A DNA stretch of 64,000 bases, taken from NCBI RefSeq assembly GCF_037969875.1, contig NZ_CP150218.1, positions 5,084,001 to 5,148,000 of the forward strand, in the 5' to 3' direction. The stretch is from Paenibacillus sp. FSL R7-0337 (GTDB lineage Bacteria > Bacillota > Bacilli > Paenibacillales > Paenibacillaceae). Below are positions 33,946 through 42,411 of the stretch, one piece after another. The translations under genes and the position numbers were made by a program. Position 1 is the first letter of the stretch. Every line of letters begins with the position of its first letter. A model generated the notes under the pieces. It saw nothing but the letters and a program-made list of their open reading frames with translations, was not told where the DNA came from and searched no databases.

Positions 33946-34776
33946 ATGGAACGGAATATCATCATCCGGCATAACGGAGAGGAATTGACAGCGAGTATAC
34001 ATTATCCGGCCGCAGACCGGGCAGGGACAGGACGGTGCAAGAACCGGGTGCCGCTTGCAGTGATCTGCCACGGCTTCGTGGGCAGCCGGATCGGTGTCGA
34101 CCGGATCTTCGTCAAGGCAGCCCGGGAGCTGGCGCAGGATGGCTATATGGTAATCCGTTTCGACTATGCAGGCTGCGGGGAGAGCAGCGGCGATTACGGC
34201 AGTGAGGATATGGAGTCGATGATCGGGCAGACCCGGGCGGTGCTGGATTACGGCATCAGCTCGGCCGATGTGGACCCGCAGCGTGTAACGCTGATCGGGC
34301 ACAGTCTGGGAGGTGCGGTGGCGCTGCTGACCGGTGTCCGTGACCGGCGGGTGAAGAATCTTGTACTATGGTCAGCTGTCGGCTATCCCTTCAATGATAT
34401 CGTCAAGATTGTCGGCAGGGAAGCTTTCGACCGGTCGGTGAAGAGCGGCAGCGCAGATTATGCCGGATATTCGTTCACTCCGGTATACTTTAATTCCCTG
34501 GCTGCTTTCCAGCCGTTCCAAGAGGCCGGAAAGTTCAGCGGCGATGTGCTGGTCATTCACGGAACCTCCGATGATGTGATCCCTGTGGACTATGCGTTCC
34601 TCTACCAGAAGCTGTTCTGGACCCGGCCGGAAGGACGGTGCGACAAGGAGATTATTTTCCAGGGCGATCATACCTTCTCTTCGGGTCCGGCGCAGGAGCA
34701 GGTGCTGAAGCGCACCCGGGACTGGATGAACCAGCAGGAGCATCTGCAGGAGGAATGGCAGAACTGGATGATATAG
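33946..34776 (+). CDS. Alpha/beta hydrolase
   Basis: A 276-residue serine hydrolase. The nucleophile elbow is GHSLGGAVALL. The acid is probably in HGTSDDVIPVDYA and the histidine in FQGDHTFSSGPAQ. The N-terminus (HGFVGSRIGVDRIFVKAARELAQDGYMVIRFDYAGCGESSG) carries the oxyanion HG motif. It resembles the esterase/acylaminopeptidase-like group (Est1E/cinnamoyl-esterase type). GGGGAGGA precedes the start. Its substrate is unknown; the next gene is a ring-cleaving dioxygenase, but the 83-base gap does not prove an operon. Confidence 0.88.
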   Translation: MERNIIIRHNGEELTASIHYPAADRAGTGRCKNRVPLAVICHGFVGSRIGVDRIFVKAARELAQDGYMVIRFDYAGCGESSGDYGSEDMESMIGQTRAVLDYGISSADVDPQRVTLIGHSLGGAVALLTGVRDRRVKNLVLWSAVGYPFNDIVKIVGREAFDRSVKSGSADYAGYSFTPVYFNSLAAFQPFQEAGKFSGDVLVIHGTSDDVIPVDYAFLYQKLFWTRPEGRCDKEIIFQGDHTFSSGPAQEQVLKRTRDWMNQQEHLQEEWQNWMI

Positions 34777-34859
34777 GAGCGGTAACGGCACTCGCAATGG
34801 CTGGGAATTAGCTGTAAAATAAAGGGGCAGACCATACCGGAAATGGAGGCTCTTACCCT

Positions 34860-35636
34860 ATGAAATTACCGGCCTTTTTCATTGCGCACGGCTCCCCGCT
34901 GCTGGTACTTGAGGATAACGACTACACGCGTTTCCTGCAGCGGCTGGGTTCGGATCTGGGGAAGCCCCGCGGCATTGTGATCTTCTCAGCTCATTGGGAC
35001 AGTCCAGAGCAGCTGATTACAGTGGACACACAGCATGAAGCGCAGCATGATTTCTACGGGTTCCCGGAAGAGATGTATCAGCTGAGTTATCCTGCTCCAG
35101 GTGATCCCGCACTCAGCAGCCGTATTTCGGAACTGTTCAAGAATAGTAATCTGCCCCATCAGCCCGTGCTGGGACGGGGGCTGGATCATGGCGCCTGGGT
35201 CATCCTGAGCACCATGTTCCCGCAGGCGGATATTCCGGTCGTGGCCTTATCCGTGGATTCGCTCCGCTCGCCTGAGGAGCAGTACAACATCGGACGGATG
35301 CTTGCTCCGTTGCGCGAGGAAGGCGTTCTCCTGATCGGCAGCGGCGGTCTGGTTCATAACCTCAGACTGCTGAAGCAAAAGGATCAGCCGGAGCAATGGG
35401 CGATTGACTTCGACGGGTGGATTGCAGAGCGGCTTGCGGCCTGGGATCTTCGCTCCCTGTATGCGTATGAGAAGCAAGCGCCACATGTGAGAGAGGCCGT
35501 ACCTGCCTACGGCAAAGAACATTTTATCCCGCTCTTCTACGCAATGGGTGCAGCCGATGAAGGCAGACGGGCACAGCTAATGATTCAGGCCTACCAATAC
35601 GGTACGCTCAGCCTGAACTGCTGGATGCTTGACTAA
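34860..35636 (+). CDS. DODA-type extradiol dioxygenase (LigB/YgiD family)
   Basis: A 258-residue class III extradiol ring-cleavage dioxygenase-like protein. Metal-ligand histidines are visible in FFIAHGSPLLV, SAHWDSPEQ and GSGGLVHNLR, with the YgiD-type core GLDHGAWVILSTMFPQADIPVVALSVD. Family members open catechol-type rings, for example DOPA, with zinc or iron and oxygen. The length agrees with bacterial YgiD. It ends 17 bases before a strong terminator. The true substrate cannot be inferred. Confidence 0.9.
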   Translation: MKLPAFFIAHGSPLLVLEDNDYTRFLQRLGSDLGKPRGIVIFSAHWDSPEQLITVDTQHEAQHDFYGFPEEMYQLSYPAPGDPALSSRISELFKNSNLPHQPVLGRGLDHGAWVILSTMFPQADIPVVALSVDSLRSPEEQYNIGRMLAPLREEGVLLIGSGGLVHNLRLLKQKDQPEQWAIDFDGWIAERLAAWDLRSLYAYEKQAPHVREAVPAYGKEHFIPLFYAMGAADEGRRAQLMIQAYQYGTLSLNCWMLD

Positions 35637-35652
35637 TATAGGAATGAATAGA

Positions 35653-35686
35653 GGGTACAGCTGCTATAAGGGCTGTACCCTTTTTC
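35653..35686 (+). terminator. Intrinsic terminator after the dioxygenase gene
   Basis: GGGTACAGC pairs with GCTGTACCC, and five T's follow. Confidence 0.9.
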
Positions 35687-35805
35687 TGCTGCCGTTTTCA
35701 CTTGACTCAAGACAAACTCTGCCAGCTATGATTAAATGAAGGAAGCGAGTTTCACAGAAGAGCATCGAGAGAAGCAAGCTGTAACTTATGATTAGGAGGA
35801 ACAAC

Positions 35806-36921
35806 GTGTCTATATCGATGAACCGTTCTGTATCCCGTCCTGTATATACTCTAGTCCTTGCCGCCGTGCTGCTCTCTGCCTGCAGTAATGAGCAAGCCAA
35901 CCCTGTACCTGTACAAACATCTGTACCAACAGCAGCGCCTACCCTGGAGCCACAGCCGACAGAGGTGGCGCAGACCCCGGCCCCTGAGCCTGCCGCCGGA
36001 GCGATCTCCGGCTTAACGGGCCTGGTATCTGAAGAGGGGAGCCTGCCCCGGCCGCTCGCGGTCATGATTAATAATGCGCCGGCGGCCCGCCCGCAGTCCG
36101 GGATCAGTGAGGCGGATATTCTGTACGAGGTGCTGGCCGAGGGCGGGATTACCCGGCTGATCGGCATCTTTCAGAGTCATGCCGGCGTGGTAAAGATCGG
36201 CCCGATCCGCAGTATCCGCCCGTATCTGCTGGATATTGGCGAGAGCTACGGCGGCATAACAGTGCATGCCGGAGGCAGTCCGGACGCTTATGCCATTCTG
36301 CAACGGCAGAAGAAGGCGGATATGGACGAAATCGGACGCGCGGGAGCTTACTTCTGGCGGGACAAGGAACGCAAGGCCCCGCATAACCTGTACAGCAATG
36401 CCGCCAAGCTGCGGGAGGGTGCCGGGAAGCTGGGGTATGCGGAGAGCGTGAAGGTCCCTGGTTTTCTTTTCAATGATCCGGATTACATTCCTGTGGAGGG
36501 CACCCCGGCGCTTGCGCTGAGTGTGAACTTCCTGCTGAAGAGCTACAATGTCGGGTACCAATATAATGCAGAGCAGCGTACGTATGCCCGCCTGGTGAAC
36601 GGCAAGCCGCATCTGGATCTGAATAATAACCGTCCGGTGGAAGCGGCGAACATCATCGTGATGGGTTCGGACCATAAGGTGCTTGACGATGTCGGCCGGC
36701 TGCAGGTGGATACGGAGCTGGGGGGAGAAGCAGTGCTGTTACAGCGCGGCGTAGCGATTAAGGGCAAATGGTCGCGCAGCCCCGGAGACGTCATCCGGTT
36801 CGTGAAGAAGGACGGCAAGGAGGCGCTGATGTTCCCGGGAATCACCCATATTCTGATTGTCCCGAACAGCCCCTCGTTCAGCAGTCATGTCGAATATGCG
36901 CTGGCGCCTGCATCCCTCTAA
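35806..36921 (+). CDS. DUF3048 (YerB-like) lipoprotein
   Basis: A 371-residue lipoprotein. Its lipobox LLSAC places the acylated cysteine at residue 26. A Pro/Thr/Gln-rich linker (about 30-65) leads into the DUF3048 domain: PLAVMINNAPAARPQSGISEADILYEVLAEGGITRLIGIFQS is the family start, and the conserved NLYSNA and MGSDHKV stretches follow. Function is unknown; B. subtilis YerB is the named relative. AGGAGG (35794-35799) fits GTG 35806 better than the in-frame ATGs at 35788 and 35818. Confidence 0.88.
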   Translation: MSISMNRSVSRPVYTLVLAAVLLSACSNEQANPVPVQTSVPTAAPTLEPQPTEVAQTPAPEPAAGAISGLTGLVSEEGSLPRPLAVMINNAPAARPQSGISEADILYEVLAEGGITRLIGIFQSHAGVVKIGPIRSIRPYLLDIGESYGGITVHAGGSPDAYAILQRQKKADMDEIGRAGAYFWRDKERKAPHNLYSNAAKLREGAGKLGYAESVKVPGFLFNDPDYIPVEGTPALALSVNFLLKSYNVGYQYNAEQRTYARLVNGKPHLDLNNNRPVEAANIIVMGSDHKVLDDVGRLQVDTELGGEAVLLQRGVAIKGKWSRSPGDVIRFVKKDGKEALMFPGITHILIVPNSPSFSSHVEYALAPASL

Positions 36922-37126
36922 GTTCAGCTGGAGAATCGAATGTTCGGATGATTATTTTCGTGATTACAGGGAATTGTTATTATAGTGTAAAAAAGTTCGG
37001 TTTTTTGTCTTCTATCCCTTCTGTCGATATGATAAGATAACAAGGGTTGTCATTCATTTTCATGCGGTTTACATGGAATGACTTCATTTTTTTCACGGCA
37101 ATATTATGTAAAGGGGTCTTAGACTA

Positions 37127-37744
37127 ATGAAGCTCAGAAAAAAGGATATATTCTTTGAGACGCTGGAAAACATGGCTGACACCATTGTTCAGGCTGCGGA
37201 TTATTTCGCTCAGAATATCTCGACTCTCCAGGGCAATGTGGAGAACTTCGCCGCGGAGATGAAGAAATACGAATCCCAGTGCGATACTTACACACATACT
37301 GTCATCAAGGAATTGAACAAGACGTTCATTACGCCGCTGGAGCGGGACGACATCATGGATCTGATCACCAGCATGGACGATGTCATTGATGGTCTGGAGG
37401 CCTCAGCCTCGCGTTTCTATATGTATAACCTGCTGGATGCGGATGAGTATATTGTCCAGTTTGCAGAGATTCTCCGCCAGAGTGCATACGAGATCCAGAA
37501 GGCAGTTCATTTGCTCTCCCAGAAGAAGCTGCTGGCGATCCGCGAATACACTATCCGTCTGAATGATCTGGAGAACCAGGGCGACGAAGTCCTGCGTATC
37601 TGCACCAAGGCCCTGTTCGAGACTGTGAAGGACCCGATTGAGCTGATTAAGCGCAAAGAATTGTATGAGCGGCTCGAGACCACCACGGATAAATGTGAAG
37701 ACGTAGCCAACATGCTGGAATCGATCATCATGCGTAACTCATAA
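37127..37744 (+). CDS. DUF47 (PhoU-like) accessory protein of the phosphate transporter
   Basis: A 205-residue all-helical DUF47 protein. It shows the family pattern KKDIFFETLENMADTIVQAADYF, FITPLERDDIMDLITSMDDVIDGLE with metal-binding acidic residues, and KELYERLETTTDKCEDVANMLESIIM. Such proteins sit in operon with Pit transporters and are thought to modulate them, by analogy with PhoU. The pit gene begins 12 bases downstream. AAGGGG precedes the ATG. No clear Pho box was found in the promoter region. Confidence 0.93.
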   Translation: MKLRKKDIFFETLENMADTIVQAADYFAQNISTLQGNVENFAAEMKKYESQCDTYTHTVIKELNKTFITPLERDDIMDLITSMDDVIDGLEASASRFYMYNLLDADEYIVQFAEILRQSAYEIQKAVHLLSQKKLLAIREYTIRLNDLENQGDEVLRICTKALFETVKDPIELIKRKELYERLETTTDKCEDVANMLESIIMRNS

Positions 37745-37756
37745 GGGGCCTTAAAT

Positions 37757-38746
37757 ATGGATACATCTATATATGTACTAGCTTTTGTTATCTTTCTTGC
37801 GCTGGCGTTCGACTTCATTAACGGCTTCCATGATACCGCCAATGCGATTGCTACCTCTGTCTCGACCCGTGCGCTGAAGCCGCGTACAGCCATCATGCTG
37901 GCCGCCTCGATGAACTTTATCGGCGCATTGATGTTCACCGGCGTGGCGAAGAAGATCGGGGGCAGCATTACCGATCCGACCCTGCTGGACAACGGGATAG
38001 ATATTGTCACAGCGACGCTCATTGCGGCAATTATCTGGAATCTCGTGACCTGGTGGCTGGGTATTCCTTCGTCCTCCTCCCATGCGCTTATCGGTGCGTT
38101 AGCCGGTGCGGTCTATGTTGGGGCAGGTACAGAGCATATCAAATGGAGCGGGTTCATTGAGATCGTAGAGGGGCTGATTTTCTCCCCGCTGATCGCTTTT
38201 GTAATCGGGTATATTGTGATGACGATTCTGAAGTGGATCTTCGCGAAGCGCAGTCCGCATACGGTCAACAAGGGCTTCCGTTCGATGCAAATCGTGACGG
38301 CCGCACTGCAATCCTTCACCCATGGTACGAATGACGCGCAGAAGGCGATGGGGATCATTACCTTTGCACTCGTTACCTCGGGACGGCTTGAGACGATGGA
38401 GGTTCCGCTCTGGGTTAAGATTGCAGCGGCTACATCCATGGCACTCGGAACGTCTATCGGCGGCTGGAAGATTATTAAGACGATGGGCACGAAGATTTTC
38501 AAAATTGAGCCGATCAACGGCTTCGCGGCGGATATTTCGGCGGCCTCTGTTATTTTCACGGCTACGCTGCTGCATCTGCCAGTAAGTACAACCCACGCGA
38601 TCACTTCATCGATTCTGGGTGTAGGTTCTGCCAAGCGCTTCTCCGCTGTCAAATGGGGAGTGGCCGGACGGATCGTGGTTACCTGGTTCATTACGATTCC
38701 GATCAGCGCCTTGCTGTCGGGAGTGATCTTCAAGCTCTTCTTTTAG
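37757..38746 (+). CDS. pit: Low-affinity inorganic phosphate transporter
   Basis: A 329-residue PiT-family permease with two inverted-repeat halves. The signature GFHDTANAIATSVSTRAL is near the N-terminus and its repeat HGTNDAQKAMGIITFAL is in the second half; both hold the phosphate-binding Asp/Asn. It has about ten membrane helices. It would import metal-phosphate with protons. It is the second gene of the DUF47-pit operon and is followed by a strong terminator. Confidence 0.93.
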   Translation: MDTSIYVLAFVIFLALAFDFINGFHDTANAIATSVSTRALKPRTAIMLAASMNFIGALMFTGVAKKIGGSITDPTLLDNGIDIVTATLIAAIIWNLVTWWLGIPSSSSHALIGALAGAVYVGAGTEHIKWSGFIEIVEGLIFSPLIAFVIGYIVMTILKWIFAKRSPHTVNKGFRSMQIVTAALQSFTHGTNDAQKAMGIITFALVTSGRLETMEVPLWVKIAAATSMALGTSIGGWKIIKTMGTKIFKIEPINGFAADISAASVIFTATLLHLPVSTTHAITSSILGVGSAKRFSAVKWGVAGRIVVTWFITIPISALLSGVIFKLFF

Positions 38747-38772
38747 GACTGAACAGAATAGATTGCCTGGAC

Positions 38773-38817
38773 AAGATGTCGCAGAAGCCATGGATGGCTT
38801 TAGGACATCTTTTTTTG
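38773..38817 (+). terminator. Intrinsic terminator after pit
   Basis: AAGATGTC (38773-38780) pairs with GACATCTT around an inner AAGCCAT/ATGGCTT stem, with seven T's following. Confidence 0.9.
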
Positions 38818-38860
38818 CGTTCAGCGGTAAACCTCGGCCTAAGCGGAGGTTATTTGAAAA

Positions 38861-38957
38861 TATAAGAATTTATATGTTGCACACGATAAATTATCCTTCT
38901 ATTTCCCGCTGAAACGGTACCGTCCTTTAAAAGGACGGCAAAGCCGTTTCCACTTGA
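38861..38957 (+). repeat. Dispersed hairpin repeat, family B, copy 2
   Basis: GAAACGG (38911-38917) pairs with CCGTTTC (38944-38950), and CCGTCC (38920-38925) with GGACGG (38933-38938). It is nearly identical to the copy at 24698-24787, including the AT-rich left flank. It lies in the 432-base gap between pit and glnQ. Confidence 0.85.
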
Positions 38958-38973
38958 TTTTTCAAGAGAGGAA

Positions 38974-38990
38974 TGTCACAAAAGACTACA
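38974..38990. promoter_or_regulatory. GlnR/TnrA-type site (one mismatch)
   Basis: TGTCACAAAAGACTACA fits the Bacillus consensus TGTNA-N7-TNACA except for one base (C for T at position 13). It lies about 205 bp upstream of glnQ, on the far side of the presumed promoter from the perfect site. Confidence 0.5.
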
Positions 38991-39130
38991 CCAAACTGAT
39001 AAAAAATGTTAATAGGCATAAAAAGAAAATGAAATACATCACATATTTAAAAGAAAATAACATATGAGAAATGAAATTTGCGTAGTATTATGTAGGATTT
39101 GGTAGTCTCTGAAGTAAGGTTTGTTTTAAG

Positions 39131-39147
39131 TGTTACCATTGCTGACA
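39131..39147. promoter_or_regulatory. GlnR/TnrA-type site (perfect)
   Basis: TGTTACCATTGCTGACA matches TGTNA-N7-TNACA exactly. It is 32 bp before the glnQ start codon, where bound GlnR would be expected to repress. This links the operon to nitrogen control. Confidence 0.75.
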
Positions 39148-39178
39148 AACATCCGAATAGACAAAGGAGGCCTAGCCA

Positions 39179-39907
39179 TTGATCGACTTTCATCAGGTAG
39201 ACAAACATTACGGACAATTCCATGTACTGAAGGGCATTGATCTGCATGTTCAGGAAGGGGAAGTAGTTGTTGTAGTCGGTCCTTCCGGCTCCGGCAAGAG
39301 CACGATGCTGCGCTGCATTAACCGTCTGGAGACGATAACGAGCGGCGGATTAACCGTGGACGGTATAACTGTAAACGAACGCAAGACAGATATCAATACC
39401 CTGCGCAAAGAGATCGGAATGGTCTTCCAGCACTTCAACCTGTACCCGCACAAAAAGGTGATTGATAACATCACGCTGGCCCCGGTGAAGGTGCTGGGCT
39501 TAAGCAAGGCGGAAGCGGAGAAGACCGCAATGTATTATCTGGAGAAGGTCGGCATTGCCGACAAGGCAGAGTCCTATCCTTCCCAGCTGTCCGGCGGACA
39601 GCAGCAGCGGGTGGCGATTGCCCGGGGGCTGGCGATGAAGCCGAAGATTATGCTGTTCGACGAGCCGACCTCGGCGCTGGACCCGGAGATGGTCGGAGAG
39701 GTGCTCGATGTCATGCGCGCCCTGGCGCGTGAGGGCATGACAATGGTCGTTGTGACCCATGAGATGGGCTTCGCCCGTGAGGTAGCGGACCGGGTCATCT
39801 TCATGGATCAAGGGCAGATCGTGGAAGAGGCGGAGCCGGAAGCCTTCTTCGCCAGCCCGAAGGAAGAGCGGACGCGTACTTTTCTCAGCCGTGTATTAAG
39901 CCATTAA
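39179..39907 (+). CDS. glnQ: Glutamine ABC transporter ATPase
   Basis: A 242-residue polar amino-acid ABC ATPase. Walker A is GPSGSGKST (about residue 38), the signature LSGGQQQRVAIARGLAM, Walker B IMLFDEPTSALDPE, and the switch histidine VVVTHEMGFA. It powers the two permeases encoded downstream. TTG 39179 is the start; AAAGGAGG lies nine bases upstream. Gene order Q-H-M-P and the following glnKL pair support glutamine as substrate. Confidence 0.93.
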   Translation: MIDFHQVDKHYGQFHVLKGIDLHVQEGEVVVVVGPSGSGKSTMLRCINRLETITSGGLTVDGITVNERKTDINTLRKEIGMVFQHFNLYPHKKVIDNITLAPVKVLGLSKAEAEKTAMYYLEKVGIADKAESYPSQLSGGQQQRVAIARGLAMKPKIMLFDEPTSALDPEMVGEVLDVMRALAREGMTMVVVTHEMGFAREVADRVIFMDQGQIVEEAEPEAFFASPKEERTRTFLSRVLSH

Positions 39908-39940
39908 ACTAAATATATAGGAATCCGGGGAGGAAACGAA

Positions 39941-40795
39941 ATGAAAATGTCTAAGAGCTTCAAGGTGTTAAGTGCGCTGATGATTGCGGCCCTGCTGGTC
40001 ATTGCCGGATGCGGCAACAACAAGGGCAAGAACGACCCTGCGGCAGGCGGCAATGCAGCCGGAGGGGCAGCAGCTGACTCTGCAGCCATTGCCAAGATCA
40101 AGGAGCGCGGCAAGCTGCTCGTCGGCGTGAAGTTCGACACCCGCCTGTTCGGTCTGAAGGACCCGGCCTCCGGCAACGTGGAAGGCTTCGACATCGACAT
40201 CTCCAAGGCCATCGCTAAGAAAATTCTCGGTGACGAGAATGCCATCGAGCTGAAGGAGGTGACCTCCAAGACGCGCATTCCGATGCTGAATAACGGCGAG
40301 ATCGATATGGTGGTGGCTACCATGACCATTACGGAGGACCGCAAGAAGGAAGTCGATTTCTCTGACGTCTATTTCCAGGCCGGCCAGTCCCTGCTTGTAA
40401 AGAAGGGCAGCCCGATAACAGGCCTGGAGAGCGTTACGAAGGATACGAAGATCCTCGGCTCCAAGGGGGCAACCTCGATCAAGAATATCAAAGAGAAGGT
40501 GCCGGGCGTAAACGTGCTTGAATTCGATAACTACCAGGATGCCTTCAGCGCGCTCAAGGCGGGGCAGGGTGACGCGCTCACTACGGATGATGCGATTCTG
40601 TACGGAATGGCCTCACAGGACCCCGGCTTCGAGGTGGTAGGGAAGCCGTTTACCGATGAGCCATACGGCATTGCGGTCCAGAAAGGCAACGCGGATGTAG
40701 TTAAGGCGATTAATGATACACTGGCTGAACTGAAGGCGAATGGGGAGTATGATGCCATCTATACGAAGTGGATTGGTAAAGCCCCGGCTAAATAA
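39941..40795 (+). CDS. glnH: Glutamine-type substrate-binding lipoprotein
   Basis: A 284-residue family 3 solute-binding protein. The lipobox VIAGC puts the lipid-modified Cys at residue 24, followed by a Gly/Ala/Asn linker. The binding core starts at IKERGKLLVGVKFDTRLFGLKDP with GFDIDISKAIAKKIL and DMVVATMTITEDRKKEVDFSD, typical for polar amino acids. GGGGAGG is seven bases before ATG 39941. A hairpin repeat lies between it and the first permease gene. Glutamine specificity is inferred from the operon. Confidence 0.9.
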   Translation: MKMSKSFKVLSALMIAALLVIAGCGNNKGKNDPAAGGNAAGGAAADSAAIAKIKERGKLLVGVKFDTRLFGLKDPASGNVEGFDIDISKAIAKKILGDENAIELKEVTSKTRIPMLNNGEIDMVVATMTITEDRKKEVDFSDVYFQAGQSLLVKKGSPITGLESVTKDTKILGSKGATSIKNIKEKVPGVNVLEFDNYQDAFSALKAGQGDALTTDDAILYGMASQDPGFEVVGKPFTDEPYGIAVQKGNADVVKAINDTLAELKANGEYDAIYTKWIGKAPAK

Positions 40796-40839
40796 GTCTG
40801 TCCCAAGTAAGAGCAGGCTTCCATCAAGGTAAAAACGAA

Positions 40840-40911
40840 TAAACGGGTTTCACACGAATTTCTCGTAGAAACGGTACCGCCTTTTCCAAGGAGGGCAACG
40901 CCGTTTCTACT
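40840..40911 (+). repeat. Dispersed hairpin repeat, family B, copy 3 (diverged)
   Basis: GAAACGG (40868-40874) pairs with CCGTTTC (40901-40907), with an inner CCGCCTT/AAGGAGG stem carrying one mismatch. It shares GAAACGGTACCG and the CTACTTG-like right end with the other two copies. It lies inside the gln operon between glnH and the first permease gene. Confidence 0.75.
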
Positions 40912-40980
40912 TGTTTGTAGGAACGGCGGTCATGCCGGGCAGGAACGAACTCATCCACAGGTAAAGGCAGGTGAACATTG

Positions 40981-41631
40981 ATGGATTTCTCGATATTAAC
41001 GAACTACTTCGGACTGTATATGGAAGGCTTCTACGGTACGCTGCTGTCCAGTGTGCTGGCCCTGATCGGCAGCTTCCTGATCGGCGTGGTCGTTGCCGTC
41101 TTCCGCATAACTTCGGTCAAGGGTCTGCGCTGGTCCGGTGCGGTGTATGTGGAGTTCATCCGCAACATTCCGCTGCTGCTAGTCGTGTATATTTTCTATT
41201 ATGGGCCTTCCGCTCTGGGCTTCACACTGGACGGCTTCAAGGCAGGAACCATTGGACTCGCCGTATATACCTCGGCCTTCATCGCCGAAGCGATCCGTGC
41301 CGGAATTATGGCCGTGCCCAAGGGGCAGATGGAGGCGGCACGTTCCTCCGGTCTCAACTACATACAGACCATGCTGCATATTATTCTGCCGCAGGCGATC
41401 AAGCTGGTCATTCCGCCGCTCGGCAACCAGTTCATTAATCTGATTAAGAACTCCTCGGTACTGACTCTGGTGGCCGGTCTTGATCTGATGTACTTTGCTG
41501 ACGGGATCTCTACAGAGACTTACCGTACCTTCGACACCTACATTTTCGTAGCGGTATTCTATCTGGTGCTTACACTTCCGCTCAGCTACGGCGTGCGGAT
41601 CTGGGAGCGCCGGCTGCAGCGCAAATATTAA
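40981..41631 (+). CDS. glnM: Glutamine ABC transporter permease
   Basis: A 216-residue HisM/GlnP-type permease with about five membrane helices. The EAA loop that contacts the ATPase is MEAARSSGLNYIQTMLHIILPQAIKLVIPP. VEFIRNIPLLLVVYIFYYG is the conserved helix 2 region. AGGTGA (40969-40974) fits ATG 40981; TTG 40978 is too close. It pairs with the second permease 43 bases downstream to form the heterodimeric channel. Symbol given by B. subtilis operon order. Confidence 0.88.
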   Translation: MDFSILTNYFGLYMEGFYGTLLSSVLALIGSFLIGVVVAVFRITSVKGLRWSGAVYVEFIRNIPLLLVVYIFYYGPSALGFTLDGFKAGTIGLAVYTSAFIAEAIRAGIMAVPKGQMEAARSSGLNYIQTMLHIILPQAIKLVIPPLGNQFINLIKNSSVLTLVAGLDLMYFADGISTETYRTFDTYIFVAVFYLVLTLPLSYGVRIWERRLQRKY

Positions 41632-41673
41632 GAAGCATCATTAAAGGACATCTGAAGCTAAAGGAGGGGTATT

Positions 41674-42324
41674 ATGGATTTCACAGGTGCATACTCTGCC
41701 GATAATCTGAAGTTTCTGCTGGACGGATTGTATGTGACACTGATCGTTGCTTTTGTATCGATCTTCCTGAGCTTTATCATCGGCTGTATTATTGGCGTCA
41801 TCCGCTATTCGAAGGTGCCGGTGCTGTCTCCGGTCATGTTCTACCTGGTGGAGCTGATCCGTAATCTGCCGCTGCTGCTGATCATTTTCTTCATCCGCTT
41901 CGCCTTGCCGGAGGTCGGAATCAAGCTCGGACTGATTACTGCGGCCATTGCAGCACTAACCATCTTCGAGGCGGCGATGATTGCCGAGATTGTCCGCGGC
42001 GGCTTAATGTCGATCGACAAGGGGCAGATTGAAGCGGCGCGTTCCTCCGGTCTCAGCAATCTACAGACCTTATGGCATATCGTGCTTCCCCAGGGTCTGC
42101 GGCGCATGGTTCCGCCACTGGTCAGCCAGTTCATCTCCCTGCTGAAGGATACCTCGCTCGCTGTTGTGATTTCCCTGCCGGAGCTGATGCATAATGCCAA
42201 CATTGTCATCGGCCACGGCTACAGCTATGCCATCCCTACGCTGGCGCTGGTTGCCCTGATTTATTTTGTCGTCAATTACTTGCTGTCGCTGCTGTCCAGA
42301 AGGCTTGAGCACAGAGCGGTATAA
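41674..42324 (+). CDS. glnP: Glutamine ABC transporter permease
   Basis: A 216-residue paralogue of the preceding permease. EAARSSGLSNLQTLWHIVLPQGLRRMVPPL is the EAA loop and VELIRNLPLLLIIFFIRFALPE is the conserved second helix. Five hydrophobic segments are visible. AAGGAGGGG precedes the ATG. It ends the transport part of the operon; the histidine kinase gene follows after 87 bases. Confidence 0.88.
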   Translation: MDFTGAYSADNLKFLLDGLYVTLIVAFVSIFLSFIIGCIIGVIRYSKVPVLSPVMFYLVELIRNLPLLLIIFFIRFALPEVGIKLGLITAAIAALTIFEAAMIAEIVRGGLMSIDKGQIEAARSSGLSNLQTLWHIVLPQGLRRMVPPLVSQFISLLKDTSLAVVISLPELMHNANIVIGHGYSYAIPTLALVALIYFVVNYLLSLLSRRLEHRAV

Positions 42325-42411
42325 CCTTAGCCGAATGAGGATTAAGCCATATTCAATCCAGTACGGCTATGATACTATAGTTGTCAACCTCTCTAGGCAG
42401 GAGCAGTGGCG

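Noticed and set aside
37040..37126. A Pho box (tandem TTNACA) upstream of DUF47-pit
   Set aside because: One TTTACA-like element is present, but no second copy at the required 11-bp period could be found.
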